DNA from: Leptotrichia massiliensis
GTDB taxonomy: Bacteria > Fusobacteriota > Fusobacteriia > Fusobacteriales > Leptotrichiaceae
Reading direction: 5' to 3'
NCBI RefSeq assembly: GCF_900104625.1
Contig: NZ_FNVZ01000005.1
Location: 1,488,001-1,552,000 of the forward strand
DNA: 64,000 nt
A model generated the notes under the pieces. The model searched no databases, was not told the DNA's origin, and was given only the letters and a program-made list of their open reading frames with translations. Each line of letters opens with the position of its first letter. Positions within the stretch are counted from its first letter, which is position 1. Positions 51,446 through 60,950 of this stretch are shown piece after piece. Position numbers and translations under genes: made by a program.

Positions 51446-52366
51446 ATGTCAATATTAGTTTTTGGACACAAAAATCCAGATACAGATACAATTTGTTCAG
51501 CAATTACTTATGCGGAACTGAAAAATAAATTAGGAAAAGATGTTAAGGCTGTAAGACTTGGGGAAATTAATGAGGAAACTAAGTATGCCTTGAACTATTT
51601 TAAAGTTGAAAAGCCTGAATTAGTGGAAAATGTGGCTGGAAAAGAAATAATTCTGGTAGATCACAATGAGAGAACTCAAACTGCTGAAGGATTTGAAGAA
51701 GCAAAAGTTCTGGAACTAATTGATCATCACAGAATTTCAAACTTCAATGTGGATGAGCCTTTATATGCAAGATTAGAGCCTGTTGGATGTACTGCGACAA
51801 TTATCTTAAAATTATTTAAGGAAAACAATCTTGTACCAAGTAAGGAAACTGCGGGACTTATGTTAAGCGCCATTATTTCAGATACATTATTGTTCAAATC
51901 GCCAACTTGTACAGAATGTGATGTGAAGGCTGGTAAGGAACTGGCTGAAATCGCTGGAGTAAATGCGGATGAGTATGGGCTTGAAATGTTAAAGGCTGGA
52001 ACTGCACTTGGAGATAAATCTGAAGCAGAACTGTTAAATATGGATATGAAAATCTTTGAAATTGATGGTGCAAAAATCGGTGTTGCACAAGTTAATACTG
52101 TAAATGAAGCAGAAGTTTTGGAAAGAAAAGAAAAATTACTTGCTGAAATTGATAATATTATTACAAAAGAAGGATTAAAATTCTTTACGTTTGCAATTAC
52201 AAATATTTTATCAAATGATTCTGTGGCTCTAGTTTCAGGAGATGGAAATGATATTATTGAAAAAGCATTTGGAGAAAAAGTCGACAGCAACTTAGTAACT
52301 TTGAAAGGTGTTGTTTCAAGAAAGAAACAAATTATTCCGCCATTGACAAAAGCAATTCAAGGGTAA
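51446..52366 (+). CDS. ppaC: Manganese-dependent inorganic pyrophosphatase
   Basis: 306 aa, DHH family II pyrophosphatase. Metal ligands: FGHKNPDTDTICSA (His 8, Asp 12, Asp 14), VDHNE (about 71), the DHH motif ELIDHHRISNF (about 92-94) and the C-terminal substrate loop SRKKQIIPPL. It hydrolyses PPi to drive biosynthesis. AGGAGG precedes the ATG. Confidence 0.96.
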   Translation: MSILVFGHKNPDTDTICSAITYAELKNKLGKDVKAVRLGEINEETKYALNYFKVEKPELVENVAGKEIILVDHNERTQTAEGFEEAKVLELIDHHRISNFNVDEPLYARLEPVGCTATIILKLFKENNLVPSKETAGLMLSAIISDTLLFKSPTCTECDVKAGKELAEIAGVNADEYGLEMLKAGTALGDKSEAELLNMDMKIFEIDGAKIGVAQVNTVNEAEVLERKEKLLAEIDNIITKEGLKFFTFAITNILSNDSVALVSGDGNDIIEKAFGEKVDSNLVTLKGVVSRKKQIIPPLTKAIQG

Positions 52367-52398
52367 ATTTATAAAAATAAAAAATAAGGATTTGAAAA

Positions 52399-52758
52399 AT
52401 GGCAATAGTAAAATTTAAGAAAAGAGAAGAATTAAAAATATTATTTGCAATAAAACTGCCTCCAATAATTTCTGAACTTTATAAGGAAGTTAGAAGTAAA
52501 AAGACAGCGAATGAAATAATAAGAAATTCTCTTAATATGAAAAAAAATCGTGTAATTAACACGCTAGAGCTTGTGGATGGCTTTGGAAACCAATTTTCTG
52601 TACTTGTTATTTATGATAATATTATGGAAGAAAAGGAGCTTTTAAAATACAATATGGAAATTGAAGATATTGATTTTAGAATTCTGGAATTTGATTTTAA
52701 TGGCAAAATGGAAATTGAAGAAATGATAATGCACGTAAAACGATTGTACAATAAATAG
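52399..52758 (+). CDS. Hypothetical soluble protein (119 aa)
   Basis: AAGGA precedes the ATG. Alternating basic and acidic residues, mixed alpha/beta pattern, no signal or membrane segment and no recognised family. It is 32 bp after ppaC and probably in its operon. Confidence 0.68.
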   Translation: MAIVKFKKREELKILFAIKLPPIISELYKEVRSKKTANEIIRNSLNMKKNRVINTLELVDGFGNQFSVLVIYDNIMEEKELLKYNMEIEDIDFRILEFDFNGKMEIEEMIMHVKRLYNK

Positions 52759-52843
52759 TTATATAATTTGGTACAATTTATTTGAGTAATAAATTTTTAT
52801 ATTTTGACTAAAATTATAACTTAATGTAAAGCGAGGAATGTTT

Positions 52844-53479
52844 ATGAAGAAAAAAATGGTAATATTGGTTAGTATTTTGATGTTGTTAATGGCAACTGTT
52901 GTAAATGCTAAAGGAAAAAAATCAAAAGAAGAAAAAAAATTTGAAAAGGCAATGCAAGGTTTTCAATTGGAAGCAGTAATAAAAACAACAAAAGGAGAGA
53001 TTTCATTTTATCTATATCCTGAAGCTGCTCCCAAAAACGTTGCAAGCTTTGTATTTTTAGCAAAAAATGATTTCTACAATGGATTAACTTTCTTTAGAGT
53101 TGTTCCAAATGCACTTGTTCAAGGTGGGGATCCTTCTGGAAATGGAACTGGTACTGCTGGGTATTTTCTATCAGATGAATTTACAAAGTGGCTTACTTTT
53201 GATGTTGAAGGAATATTGGCAATGGCAAATTCAGGCCCAAACACAAACAGCAGCCAATTTTTTATAACTATGCAAGCAATGCCAAACTTAAATGGAAAAC
53301 ACACAATTATCGGTGGAACAAAAAATCGTGAAGATTTAAGTATATTAAGAACTTTACGACAAGATGATAAAATATTAAACATCGACATTAAAGGAAAAAA
53401 AGTTGATAAATTTCTAGATTATTTCCCAGAAGAAGTTATTGAATGGGAATCTAAACTACAAAAACCTGAAAATAAGTAA
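52844..53479 (+). CDS. Secreted cyclophilin-type peptidyl-prolyl isomerase
   Basis: 211 aa from ATG 52844 (GAGGA 6 bp upstream; ATG 52838 abuts it). The signal peptide is MVILVSILMLLMATVVNA. Cyclophilin landmarks are LYPEAAPKNVASFVFLAKNDFYNGLTFFRVV, VQGGDPSGNGTGTAGY, LAMANSGPNTNSSQFFITM and LNGKHTIIGG. It catalyses proline isomerisation outside the cytoplasm. The insertion between the signal and domain is short and lysine-rich. Confidence 0.9.
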   Translation: MKKKMVILVSILMLLMATVVNAKGKKSKEEKKFEKAMQGFQLEAVIKTTKGEISFYLYPEAAPKNVASFVFLAKNDFYNGLTFFRVVPNALVQGGDPSGNGTGTAGYFLSDEFTKWLTFDVEGILAMANSGPNTNSSQFFITMQAMPNLNGKHTIIGGTKNREDLSILRTLRQDDKILNIDIKGKKVDKFLDYFPEEVIEWESKLQKPENK

Positions 53480-53484
53480 GCAAA

Positions 53485-53516
53485 AAAACTCTCAATTTAT
53501 GGTTGGGAGTTTTTCT
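53485..53516 (+). terminator. Terminator after the cyclophilin gene
   Basis: AAAACTCTCAA (53485-53495) pairs with TTGGGAGTTTT (53503-53513, one G-T), followed by TTCTTTTT. Confidence 0.75.
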
Positions 53517-53613
53517 TTTTTGTATTACTTGTAAAACTTGTAAACTTAGTTCACAACTCCCAGTAAAAATGATATAATATTACATAACTTAAATTAAAGA
53601 AATGAGGAAACCA

Positions 53614-54354
53614 ATGCATAAGGAATTTGCCGAAATTTATGATATTTTTATGAAACATGTAGATTACGATAAATGGTATGAATTTTTGAAAATGTTTATT
53701 AAAAAAAAAGGAACTGTCTTGGATTTGGGATGTGGAACTGGAGAATTTTTATGGCGGTTCTTAAAAGATGGATTTTCTGTAGTTGGAGTAGATTTATCCA
53801 AAAAAATGTTGGAAATATCTGAAAAAAAATTATTAAAAAATAATTTAGTAAATAATTACAAATTAGTAAAAGAAAATATTATAAATTATGATAATATAAA
53901 TAAAAAGAATGAAATTCAAGAAGTTGATTATATTATTTGTAATTTTGACACAGTAAATTATTTAAAAAATGAAAAAGAATTTTTAAAATTTATTGAAAAA
54001 TCTAACCAAAATTTGAAAAAAGATGGTTATTTGATTTTTGATGCTGTGACGGTGGATATTTTTGAGGAAATATTTGAAAATGATATTTTTCTAGACGAAG
54101 AGCCTGAATATACAAGTATTTGGCGACATGAGCAATTAAGTGAAAATAAACATTTGATCGAAATTGATTTATTTATCCGTGAGAATGAAAATGATAATTT
54201 ATTTAGAAAATATAACGAAGTTCAGCATAAATTTATTTATGAGCCTGAGTGGATTGTGGAAACTGTTCAAAATAATGGTTTTGAAATATTTGATACTGCT
54301 TCTAATCCTGAATTTGGAGAAAGTAGAATATTTTTTGTACTAAAAAAATTGTAA
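53614..54354 (+). CDS. Class I SAM-dependent methyltransferase
   Basis: 246 aa from ATG 53614 (GAGGAAA upstream; ATG 53602 precedes that site). SAM-binding motif TVLDLGCGTGEFLWRF (about 34-49), acidic motif GVDLSKKMLEI and motif III-like VDYIICNFDTVNYL. The substrate is unknown; the family includes small-molecule and tRNA methylases. Separate transcription unit. Confidence 0.85.
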   Translation: MHKEFAEIYDIFMKHVDYDKWYEFLKMFIKKKGTVLDLGCGTGEFLWRFLKDGFSVVGVDLSKKMLEISEKKLLKNNLVNNYKLVKENIINYDNINKKNEIQEVDYIICNFDTVNYLKNEKEFLKFIEKSNQNLKKDGYLIFDAVTVDIFEEIFENDIFLDEEPEYTSIWRHEQLSENKHLIEIDLFIRENENDNLFRKYNEVQHKFIYEPEWIVETVQNNGFEIFDTASNPEFGESRIFFVLKKL

Positions 54355-54400
54355 TTATCGTTAAATCAAATTGATAAAAATTTAAAAAGGAAGTAATTTT

Positions 54401-54769
54401 ATGGAACTTGAAAAGGAAAAGGAAAAAGAAACTTTAGAAAATGAAATAACTGAAGAAGTCAAAATTGCACAACTAGAAGAAGAAAAGCGAAAACAGAGAC
54501 TTTTTGAAATAGAAAAGAAGTTGGGTAGACATAACAACGAAAAAGAATTACGAAATAGAAAAAACAACAAATTAATGAAGTATTTTGCACTTGCAACAAA
54601 TATGGTTTATATTCTAGCATTACCGATATTGCTTATGTTAGGATTTTATTTGCTTTTGAAAAAATATCTTTTTAAAACCGATCAACCACTTGTTTTAATT
54701 ATTTTCTTAATAATCGGAGCTATTTCTGGATACTGGTCGCTTATAAAACAAGTAAATAACATAAAATAA
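54401..54769 (+). CDS. AtpZ/AtpI-like membrane protein (122 aa)
   Basis: A Glu/Lys-rich coiled-coil N-terminus (about 1-60) is followed by two membrane helices, FALATNMVYILALPILLMLGFYLLL and PLVLIIFLIIGAISGYWSLI, with the GxxxGxxx pattern of AtpZ-type proteins that sit at the front of F0F1 operons. A second ATP-synthase-I-like gene follows 42 bp later, supporting the call. No ATP synthase structural genes follow in this window. Confidence 0.6.
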   Translation: MELEKEKEKETLENEITEEVKIAQLEEEKRKQRLFEIEKKLGRHNNEKELRNRKNNKLMKYFALATNMVYILALPILLMLGFYLLLKKYLFKTDQPLVLIIFLIIGAISGYWSLIKQVNNIK

Positions 54770-54811
54770 CTAAAAATTTCAAAAATGATTTTAGAAAGGG
54801 AAAAAAGAAAA

Positions 54812-55213
54812 ATGTTTGAAAAGATGCCAGAAGAAATAAAAAAAGCATACATCATTTCTATTTTTACAATGATACTACTTTCTATTTTAGGAATAATTTT
54901 TAACTGTGTCGAGCTTTATTTTGGGTACTTGATTGGTGCCATAATTTCTACTATAAATATAAATTTACTTGTGACTGGAGTACACAACATTTTATATTTT
55001 CAAGACAAGGGAAAATTGCGTGGAAATTTTGAATATTTGAAAAGAATGATAATATTTTGTGTGGGAATGTTTATTGTTGGAAAAGTAAGCCAGAAATATT
55101 TTGAAAATCATGTTTTAACAAATATTCTGGCAACTGGAATTGGAGCATTAAATTTTAAAATTTCATATTTTTTATATCATTGGACTAAAAAATTATTTAT
55201 ACAAAAAAAATAA
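54812..55213 (+). CDS. atpI: ATP synthase subunit I-like protein
   Basis: 133 aa from ATG 54812 (AAAGGGA upstream). Four membrane helices and the family layout of ATP_synt_I: a first pair ISIFTMILLSILGIIF and ELYFGYLIGAIISTININLL, a loop, then RMIIFCVGMFIVG and a C-terminal helix. It is thought to aid assembly of the c-ring. It ends 6 bp before the convergent cbiB. Confidence 0.68.
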   Translation: MFEKMPEEIKKAYIISIFTMILLSILGIIFNCVELYFGYLIGAIISTININLLVTGVHNILYFQDKGKLRGNFEYLKRMIIFCVGMFIVGKVSQKYFENHVLTNILATGIGALNFKISYFLYHWTKKLFIQKK

Positions 55214-55219
55214 TTTACT

Positions 55220-56224
55220 TTAAAACAGCATATTTACAAAAAAATATGTTACAAAATATGCAACTGAATTAAAAACACCATTAAACATACCGTTTATAAG
55301 TAAATGTATTATAGAAAAACAGAATATCGCTACAAAACTTGTAACATACATCAATAATATATTTTTTTTAATATCTTCTAATCTAAATTCCTTTATCTTA
55401 TCTCCTATTGTGGGCTTTTCCACTTCTTTCCCAAAATATGAAACTTTTCCACCAAACTGAACTCCCAATGCTCCCGCTACTGCACTTTCTGAATGTCCTG
55501 AATTTGGACTCGCATGATTTTTTCTATCTCTTTTAAATATTTTCCATGCATTTTTGTAATTGTATCTTAAAATATAGCTTGCTGCTGTTATAAAAATCCC
55601 AGAAATTCTAGCTGGAATAAAGTTTACCACATCGTCTAATTTTGCTGAAAATGTACCAAACTTTGCATATTTCTCATTTTTGTACCCAACCATTGAATCA
55701 AGTGTATTTATTGCCTTATAGGCCATTGCAAGTGGAAGTCCACCTACAAACATATAAAACATCGGTGCAATCACGCCATCCACCATATTTTCAGAAATTG
55801 TTTCCATTGTACTTCTAATAATCATAACTTTATCCATCTTTTCAGTATCTCTTGAAACCAAATAAGACAATTTTTCCCTTGCCACTTTCAGATTTCCTAA
55901 TTTTAAAATCTTATAAACCCTTTTTCCTTCACGAGCCAATGATTTTACTGAAAATATCGTATACATCAAATAAATTTCAAAAATCTGCAGAACTTTTACA
56001 ATTTTTGTTAATTTGACAAATCCGTACATTACTAAAAATGTACTTATAACTACTAAAATACCTAAAACTGCTCCACCAACAAAGCTTCCCTTTTTCCCAT
56101 ATAATTTTTTCTCTAAAAATGTAATCATTTTACCAATAATCTGGACTGGATGTGTAATTTTTTCTGGATCTCCAAAAATCAAGTCCAAAATAAATGCAAT
56201 CCATATTTTTATTAAAAAATTCAT
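55220..56224 (-). CDS. cbiB: Adenosylcobinamide-phosphate synthase
   Basis: 334 aa integral membrane protein of the CobD/CbiB family. Signatures are FILDLIFGDPEKITHPVQIIGKM, STMETISENMVDGVIAPMFY, AYKAINTLDSMVGYKNEKY and SPNSGHSESAVAGALGVQFGG. It attaches aminopropanol phosphate to cobyric acid in B12 assembly. AGGAG precedes the ATG. No other cobalamin gene is in the window. Confidence 0.92.
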   Translation of the reverse strand: MNFLIKIWIAFILDLIFGDPEKITHPVQIIGKMITFLEKKLYGKKGSFVGGAVLGILVVISTFLVMYGFVKLTKIVKVLQIFEIYLMYTIFSVKSLAREGKRVYKILKLGNLKVAREKLSYLVSRDTEKMDKVMIIRSTMETISENMVDGVIAPMFYMFVGGLPLAMAYKAINTLDSMVGYKNEKYAKFGTFSAKLDDVVNFIPARISGIFITAASYILRYNYKNAWKIFKRDRKNHASPNSGHSESAVAGALGVQFGGKVSYFGKEVEKPTIGDKIKEFRLEDIKKNILLMYVTSFVAIFCFSIIHLLINGMFNGVFNSVAYFVTYFFVNMLF

Positions 56225-56256
56225 TATTATCTCCTATTTTATTTAAAATTATTTTT

Positions 56257-56817
56257 TTAATAAGCTATATCGTCTGTTGCTTTTGTCCCTATTTTTTCCA
56301 TAATTTCTATCATTCCCGCATCATTTTCATCATTTTTATTCCAAAAATCTTTACTGTAAAAACGTTTCCATTCTCCATTTATTGTATCATAAACAATCAG
56401 GTAAGCCATAAATTCTTCTTTATTTTCTGGACTATAAATATACATTCTATATTTATAATATTCTGGAGAATTGCTGTATTCTAATTCTGTTAAGTTTTTC
56501 CAAGGGTATAATTTGTTTACATCATTTTCAAATTTATCAATATAATCAGCAATTTCAATATACGTAATATCTGCTTTACTTCCCCCTTTATTATAAACTA
56601 ACCCGATTTCCAAAGAACTTACGTTTTCTTTGTCTACTGTTTCATATACCATTTTATTTTTTTCTATATCACAATAAATTTTATTTGTTAATTTTGCAGT
56701 TTTTACTAATTCTACCATTTTATTTGCATATCCTGTATTGTTTTCATACCAATTACAATTAGAAGAAAAACCTATTGTTCCCACTACTAAAAATATTAAA
56801 AATAAAACTTTTCTCAT
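56257..56817 (-). CDS. Secreted protein of unknown function (186 aa)
   Basis: Signal peptide KVLFLIFLVVGTIGFSS, then an acidic, Tyr/Asn-rich domain without recognised family. Cys residues at NCNWYE and IYCDIE could pair. GAAAGGAAA precedes the start. It lies between cbiB and the PgeF gene, same strand. Confidence 0.72.
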   Translation of the reverse strand: MRKVLFLIFLVVGTIGFSSNCNWYENNTGYANKMVELVKTAKLTNKIYCDIEKNKMVYETVDKENVSSLEIGLVYNKGGSKADITYIEIADYIDKFENDVNKLYPWKNLTELEYSNSPEYYKYRMYIYSPENKEEFMAYLIVYDTINGEWKRFYSKDFWNKNDENDAGMIEIMEKIGTKATDDIAY

Positions 56818-56848
56818 AATTTCATTTCCTTTCTTTTTTGTTGTTTTT

Positions 56849-57628
56849 TTATTTAAAACTAATCATAGCCGTAGCCCTTCCAGCATTTTTGCCTTCCCTT
56901 CTATAAGAATGAAATTTCTCATCAAATGTACTTTCAGTTGCTACAATCAAATTTTTCTGTTTTATCCCAAGTTTGAGTGCCATAAGTTCATTAAATTTTG
57001 TATTGTCAAAATGATATTTTTCTGTTTTATCATTAAACCAAAATGATTTTTCCACAATTTCTCTGTTACTTTTCCCAAATTTTTCGACAAACTTATCATA
57101 AAATTCATTTCCAACTTCGTAGTCCTTCTGACCAATTCCAATTCCTAATGCCATTACTACATTCTCAACTTGCGTCCCATAATTTTTCTGCATTTCTAAA
57201 AGCCCTGACTTCATCATTTCTTTAAATGTCCCCGGCCATCCTGAATGCCACACTCCTATAACCTGATTTTCCTTATCGTATACAAAAATCGGCAAACAAT
57301 CCGCATAAAATGTAAAAATTGTAATATCTTTCCTTTTTGTCAGAAATCCATCAATATCTTCCTCTTTTTCATAATAATATTTTGTTGTATCTTTATCAAT
57401 AATTTTGACATTGTTAGAATGTGTCTGAAATGCCATCACTTCTTGTTTATCTGTTAAATTCAACTCTTCTAGCAACTTTTCACGATTTTTTTTCTGGATA
57501 CCTTCTATTTGATTTTCAATTGGGCAATAATCAGACATATTTCCAGCGATTTTTTTTGTATAGACCGCTGTAATACCATATTTTTCAAACTCTTCAATAT
57601 AAAAATAATTTTTCTTTTCTATAAACAT
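56849..57628 (-). CDS. pgeF: PgeF/YfiH-type multicopper-domain protein
   Basis: 259 aa from ATG 57628 (TAAGG 9-13 bp upstream; ATG 57637 abuts it). YfiH signatures: VMAFQTHSNNVKIID (His), FYADCLPIFVYD (Cys) and IGVWHSGWPGTFKEMMKSGL (His; usual GWRG reads GWPG), ending SYRREGKNAGRATAMIS. The family removes mis-incorporated L-Ser from peptidoglycan precursors (PgeF) or acts on purine nucleosides. The zinc/copper Cys and His ligands are all visible. Confidence 0.87.
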   Translation of the reverse strand: MFIEKKNYFYIEEFEKYGITAVYTKKIAGNMSDYCPIENQIEGIQKKNREKLLEELNLTDKQEVMAFQTHSNNVKIIDKDTTKYYYEKEEDIDGFLTKRKDITIFTFYADCLPIFVYDKENQVIGVWHSGWPGTFKEMMKSGLLEMQKNYGTQVENVVMALGIGIGQKDYEVGNEFYDKFVEKFGKSNREIVEKSFWFNDKTEKYHFDNTKFNELMALKLGIKQKNLIVATESTFDEKFHSYRREGKNAGRATAMISFK

Positions 57629-57650
57629 AGTTATCATCCTTACCTATTTT

Positions 57651-58358
57651 TTACATACTGTTTTCTAAATTTGACAACACCGCTTCCACCATCTTTATTT
57701 GTTCATCTAGATTTTTTACATGCCAAGTATTATTTACTTTATGCATACCAACAGTTATAGTCATTTCCATATAATTTTCTTCTTTTTTTAATTCATCTTC
57801 TATAACTCTACTTATAGCATCCATAATTTTAGAAAAAGCTTCTTTTTTCTCCATTTTTTTCATTTGAGCCATCATATCGTCTGCATCTTTATATTGTAGT
57901 TTTTTTAAAATAAGTTTAAAAACTTCATATTCATTTTCAAATTTTGAATCACTCTCTTTACTACCAAAAACTTTTACTTTTTGAGTAACTTGTCCTTCTT
58001 CATCATTAAAAAATCTAATTTCTTCTATTTTATTTTTTTGATGCTCAATACTTTTTTCTAACATACTAACCATCATTTGTTTCATTGCCTGAGCACCGAA
58101 TATTTCATCTCCACTAAATGATTGCTTTGATATCGCATTTTCTATAAAGTTTTTAATAATGGCTTTTACTTTATTTTTGTATTTTTTATTGTCCGCTTCA
58201 AAACCTTTTTTTACTTCTAAAGACTCTTTTTTCATTTTTTGTTCAGAAATTTTATAGTTTTCACTTCTTGTAACATTGTAGTCCAATTTAGACTCAAACC
58301 CAAACATTTGTAAAGATAATGTCACTAATAATGTCATCACTAATTTTTTTATTTTCAT
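57651..58358 (-). CDS. Secreted protein of unknown function (235 aa)
   Basis: Signal peptide KKLVMTLLVTLSLQMFG, then a highly charged Lys/Glu-rich helical domain ending in WHVKNLDEQIKMVEAVLSNLENSM. The C-terminal pattern 'KVNNTWHVKNLDE' resembles DUF-type lumazine/lipocalin-like domains but no firm family is recognised. GAGGT precedes the ATG. Confidence 0.7.
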   Translation of the reverse strand: MKIKKLVMTLLVTLSLQMFGFESKLDYNVTRSENYKISEQKMKKESLEVKKGFEADNKKYKNKVKAIIKNFIENAISKQSFSGDEIFGAQAMKQMMVSMLEKSIEHQKNKIEEIRFFNDEEGQVTQKVKVFGSKESDSKFENEYEVFKLILKKLQYKDADDMMAQMKKMEKKEAFSKIMDAISRVIEDELKKEENYMEMTITVGMHKVNNTWHVKNLDEQIKMVEAVLSNLENSM

Positions 58359-58393
58359 AGTACCTCATTTCCTTGTAATTATTTTTGATCTTT

Positions 58394-59326
58394 TTACAAA
58401 AACATCATTATCATATACCCTGAAATTATCGAAAAAATCCAGAGAGTAACACCATACAAAAGATTTTTCCCAGTCATTTTTTTAATAGTCTGAATATTTA
58501 ATGAAGTTCCAATCATATAAAGTGCAAGGGACAGCATCATTTTTCCTATTTGAGTAAGCAAACTATAAATTGCTGGCAAATTTATTATTGTTGCAACAAT
58601 TGAAGCTAAAATGAAAAATAATATAAAAATCGGAAATTTAATCTTCTTATTTTCAGATTTATTTAAAAAGCTAAGAACAATAACTATCGGAATAATCCAA
58701 AGTGTTCTTGTAAGTTTCATAATTGTGGCTATTTTCAAGGCTTCTGTGCTGTGAAAAGCTGCAGCTGATACTACTGAACTTGTATCGTGTATGCTTAATG
58801 CAGTCCATATTCCAGTTTGTTCAGCATTTAACTTAAAATAATTTATAAAAAATGCAAAAAGAAACAATGCAACTGTGTTTAAAATAAATACTATCCCCGT
58901 AGACAAGGCAATATCCTCATCAGAAGCCTCAATTACTGGAGAAGTTGCTGCAATGGCACTTCCACCACAAATTGCAGTTCCAAACACAATTAATTGTGAT
59001 AATTTTTTTTCCATTTTAAAAATTTTTGCCAAAATTAAACCAATACTTATCACTAAAATTAAACTGATTGCAGTCTGAAAAATTCCTTTGCTACCAACAG
59101 CAACAACCTTGCTTATGCTAAGTCCAAATCCAAAAAATACAACAGCTGAATTTAATGTAAATTTTCGTATTTTTCCTAAATTTTTCGGAACCAGAATTAA
59201 ACTAAAACTTGCTAGAATAATTCCCATAAGAAGAGATATTCCCGAAGCAAACGCATGAACACTTTTAATTAATGGAAATATTAACGCAATTAAGCACCCC
59301 ACATAAAATATAATTTTTTTATTCAT
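58394..59326 (-). CDS. YeiH-family putative sulfate exporter (UPF0324)
   Basis: 310 aa from ATG 59326 (AGGGG upstream; a GTG at 59332 overlaps it). About nine to ten membrane helices. Family motifs: LNSAVVFFGFGLSISKV, FGTAICGGSAIAATSPVI (about 120) and IWTALSIHDTSSVVSAAA (about 195). The family is annotated as sulfate exporter on limited evidence. Confidence 0.88.
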   Translation of the reverse strand: MNKKIIFYVGCLIALIFPLIKSVHAFASGISLLMGIILASFSLILVPKNLGKIRKFTLNSAVVFFGFGLSISKVVAVGSKGIFQTAISLILVISIGLILAKIFKMEKKLSQLIVFGTAICGGSAIAATSPVIEASDEDIALSTGIVFILNTVALFLFAFFINYFKLNAEQTGIWTALSIHDTSSVVSAAAFHSTEALKIATIMKLTRTLWIIPIVIVLSFLNKSENKKIKFPIFILFFILASIVATIINLPAIYSLLTQIGKMMLSLALYMIGTSLNIQTIKKMTGKNLLYGVTLWIFSIISGYMIMMFL

Positions 59327-59366
59327 TTTCACCCCTAATTTCTAAAAAATCGTCAAAAGTCTTTTA

Positions 59367-60257
59367 TTATTTTTTTCTATTCCCAAAATAATCAGTTAAT
59401 TCCAAAAATAATTGATTGCCCTCAAACTCATCTTCAATAATCTTTTTTGCTTTTTCCAAGTATTCCTGAAGTAATTTTTTGCTTTTTTCAAGTCCAAAAA
59501 TACTAGGATAAGTCGTCTTTTCATTTTGGACATCATTGGATTTTTTACCAATTTCCTCAAAATTGCCTTCAATATCCAAAATATCATCCTTAATCTGAAA
59601 GGCAATTCCTAATAATTTTGAATATTCTACCATTTTTTCACGCTTTTTACCTTCAATATCCAAAGCAATCATCGGCAATTCTATTGCAGCAGTCAGCAAT
59701 TTCCCAGTCTTATGAGCGTGAATATACTTTAATGTGTCAATTTCCACTTTCTTATTTTCAGACTCCATATCCACAAACTGACCTCCGACCATTCCAAAAA
59801 ATCCTGCATATTCAGACAATTTTGAAATAATTTCAACCTTATTTTTATCTCCTAAACTTTTAGAATTTGCAATTATTCCAAAGGCTTCTGTTAAAAGAAC
59901 ATCTCCCACAAGAACTCCGATTGCTTCATTGTATTTTTTATGAACTGTAAGTTTACCGCGTCTGTAATCATCATTGTCCATCGCCGGCAAATCATCATGA
60001 ACGAGTGAATAGCAATGTATAAACTCAAGTGCAATGGCAATTTCCCTTACTTTATAATAATTTTCAGAATTATTTTTTTCAAACAAATCACAAATCATAT
60101 ACATTAAAACAGGACGTATTCGTTTTCCTCCGTTCATAACCGCATATTCCATTGCTTCCGCCAATTTTTCAGGATATTTATTTCTGTAATTCCCAAGCAA
60201 TTCTATCAGACTTTCTTCCACAATCTTCTTTTTCTCTTCCAAATATTCCCGTAACAT
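59367..60257 (-). CDS. ispA: Short-chain polyprenyl diphosphate synthase
   Basis: 296 aa from ATG 60257 (GGGGG upstream; ATG 60272 would precede it). Both Asp-rich motifs are present: FARM as LVHDDLPAMDNDDYRRGK (about 84-95) and SARM as FQIKDDILDIEGN (about 225-233), plus GGKRIRPVL. Makes geranyl/farnesyl diphosphate for quinone and undecaprenol synthesis. Together with nearby xseB, recalls the common xseB-ispA pairing, here interrupted by a VOC gene. Confidence 0.92.
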   Translation of the reverse strand: MLREYLEEKKKIVEESLIELLGNYRNKYPEKLAEAMEYAVMNGGKRIRPVLMYMICDLFEKNNSENYYKVREIAIALEFIHCYSLVHDDLPAMDNDDYRRGKLTVHKKYNEAIGVLVGDVLLTEAFGIIANSKSLGDKNKVEIISKLSEYAGFFGMVGGQFVDMESENKKVEIDTLKYIHAHKTGKLLTAAIELPMIALDIEGKKREKMVEYSKLLGIAFQIKDDILDIEGNFEEIGKKSNDVQNEKTTYPSIFGLEKSKKLLQEYLEKAKKIIEDEFEGNQLFLELTDYFGNRKK

Positions 60258-60490
60258 TTTATCCCCCGTCACTCAAATTTTTATTTTCATTAACTTTTCT
60301 ATTCCAAGAATCTCCTAAAAATTCATCGCCTTTATCAATTATTAACAATTCATTTTTTCAAATATATTTCTTTTGCTGCTTTAGCTGCTATGAATTTTAC
60401 CTATAATAATCTCTAAAGGAATTATATAGGATTATACTGTTTTTATTTTAAAAATTATCCAAAATAGAATGCTATTTTTTTATAACACAT

Positions 60491-60847
60491 CTATTCTAGT
60501 ACAGAATAATCAGTTATTCCAAATCTATTTCCAAACGGATCTTCAAACTCAACAGCATATCCTGTTCTTATTCTGAAAGGTTCCGATAAAAATTTAATTC
60601 CGCTTTCTTTCATTTGCTGATACTTACGATTTACATTATCTACTTCAAACCATATTGTCTGTTTCAAGTCTTTAAATTTGTTTTTATCTTTTAATATTAT
60701 TGCCGCTTCTTCACCATCAATACTGAATGCTACCATTCCCATATCCGAAAAGTCAAACTTTACTTTTAATCCTAAGTTATTTTTATAATATTTTTTTGCT
60801 ATTTCTAAATCATCAACTGGAACAAAAAAGTTATCGTATTTTTTCAT
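60491..60847 (-). CDS. VOC (glyoxalase-fold) protein
   Basis: 118 aa from ATG 60847, with AGGAGA just upstream. Two beta-alpha-beta-beta-beta modules: FFVPVDDLEIAKKYYKNNLGLKV and IWFEVDNVNRKYQQMKESGIKF, ending FEDPFGNRFGITDYS. Metal-ligand Glu is visible (VEFEDPFGN). The substrate is unknown; the fold covers glyoxalases, dioxygenases and drug-binding proteins. Confidence 0.82.
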   Translation of the reverse strand: MKKYDNFFVPVDDLEIAKKYYKNNLGLKVKFDFSDMGMVAFSIDGEEAAIILKDKNKFKDLKQTIWFEVDNVNRKYQQMKESGIKFLSEPFRIRTGYAVEFEDPFGNRFGITDYSVLE

Positions 60848-60950
60848 CTTAAATCTCCTCATTTTAATTTTGAACAAAATTTACTTCAAAACTAAACTCA
60901 AATATTTTAAATATCCTGCTTCTATTCACTTGAAAATCTATCTTTAATCT

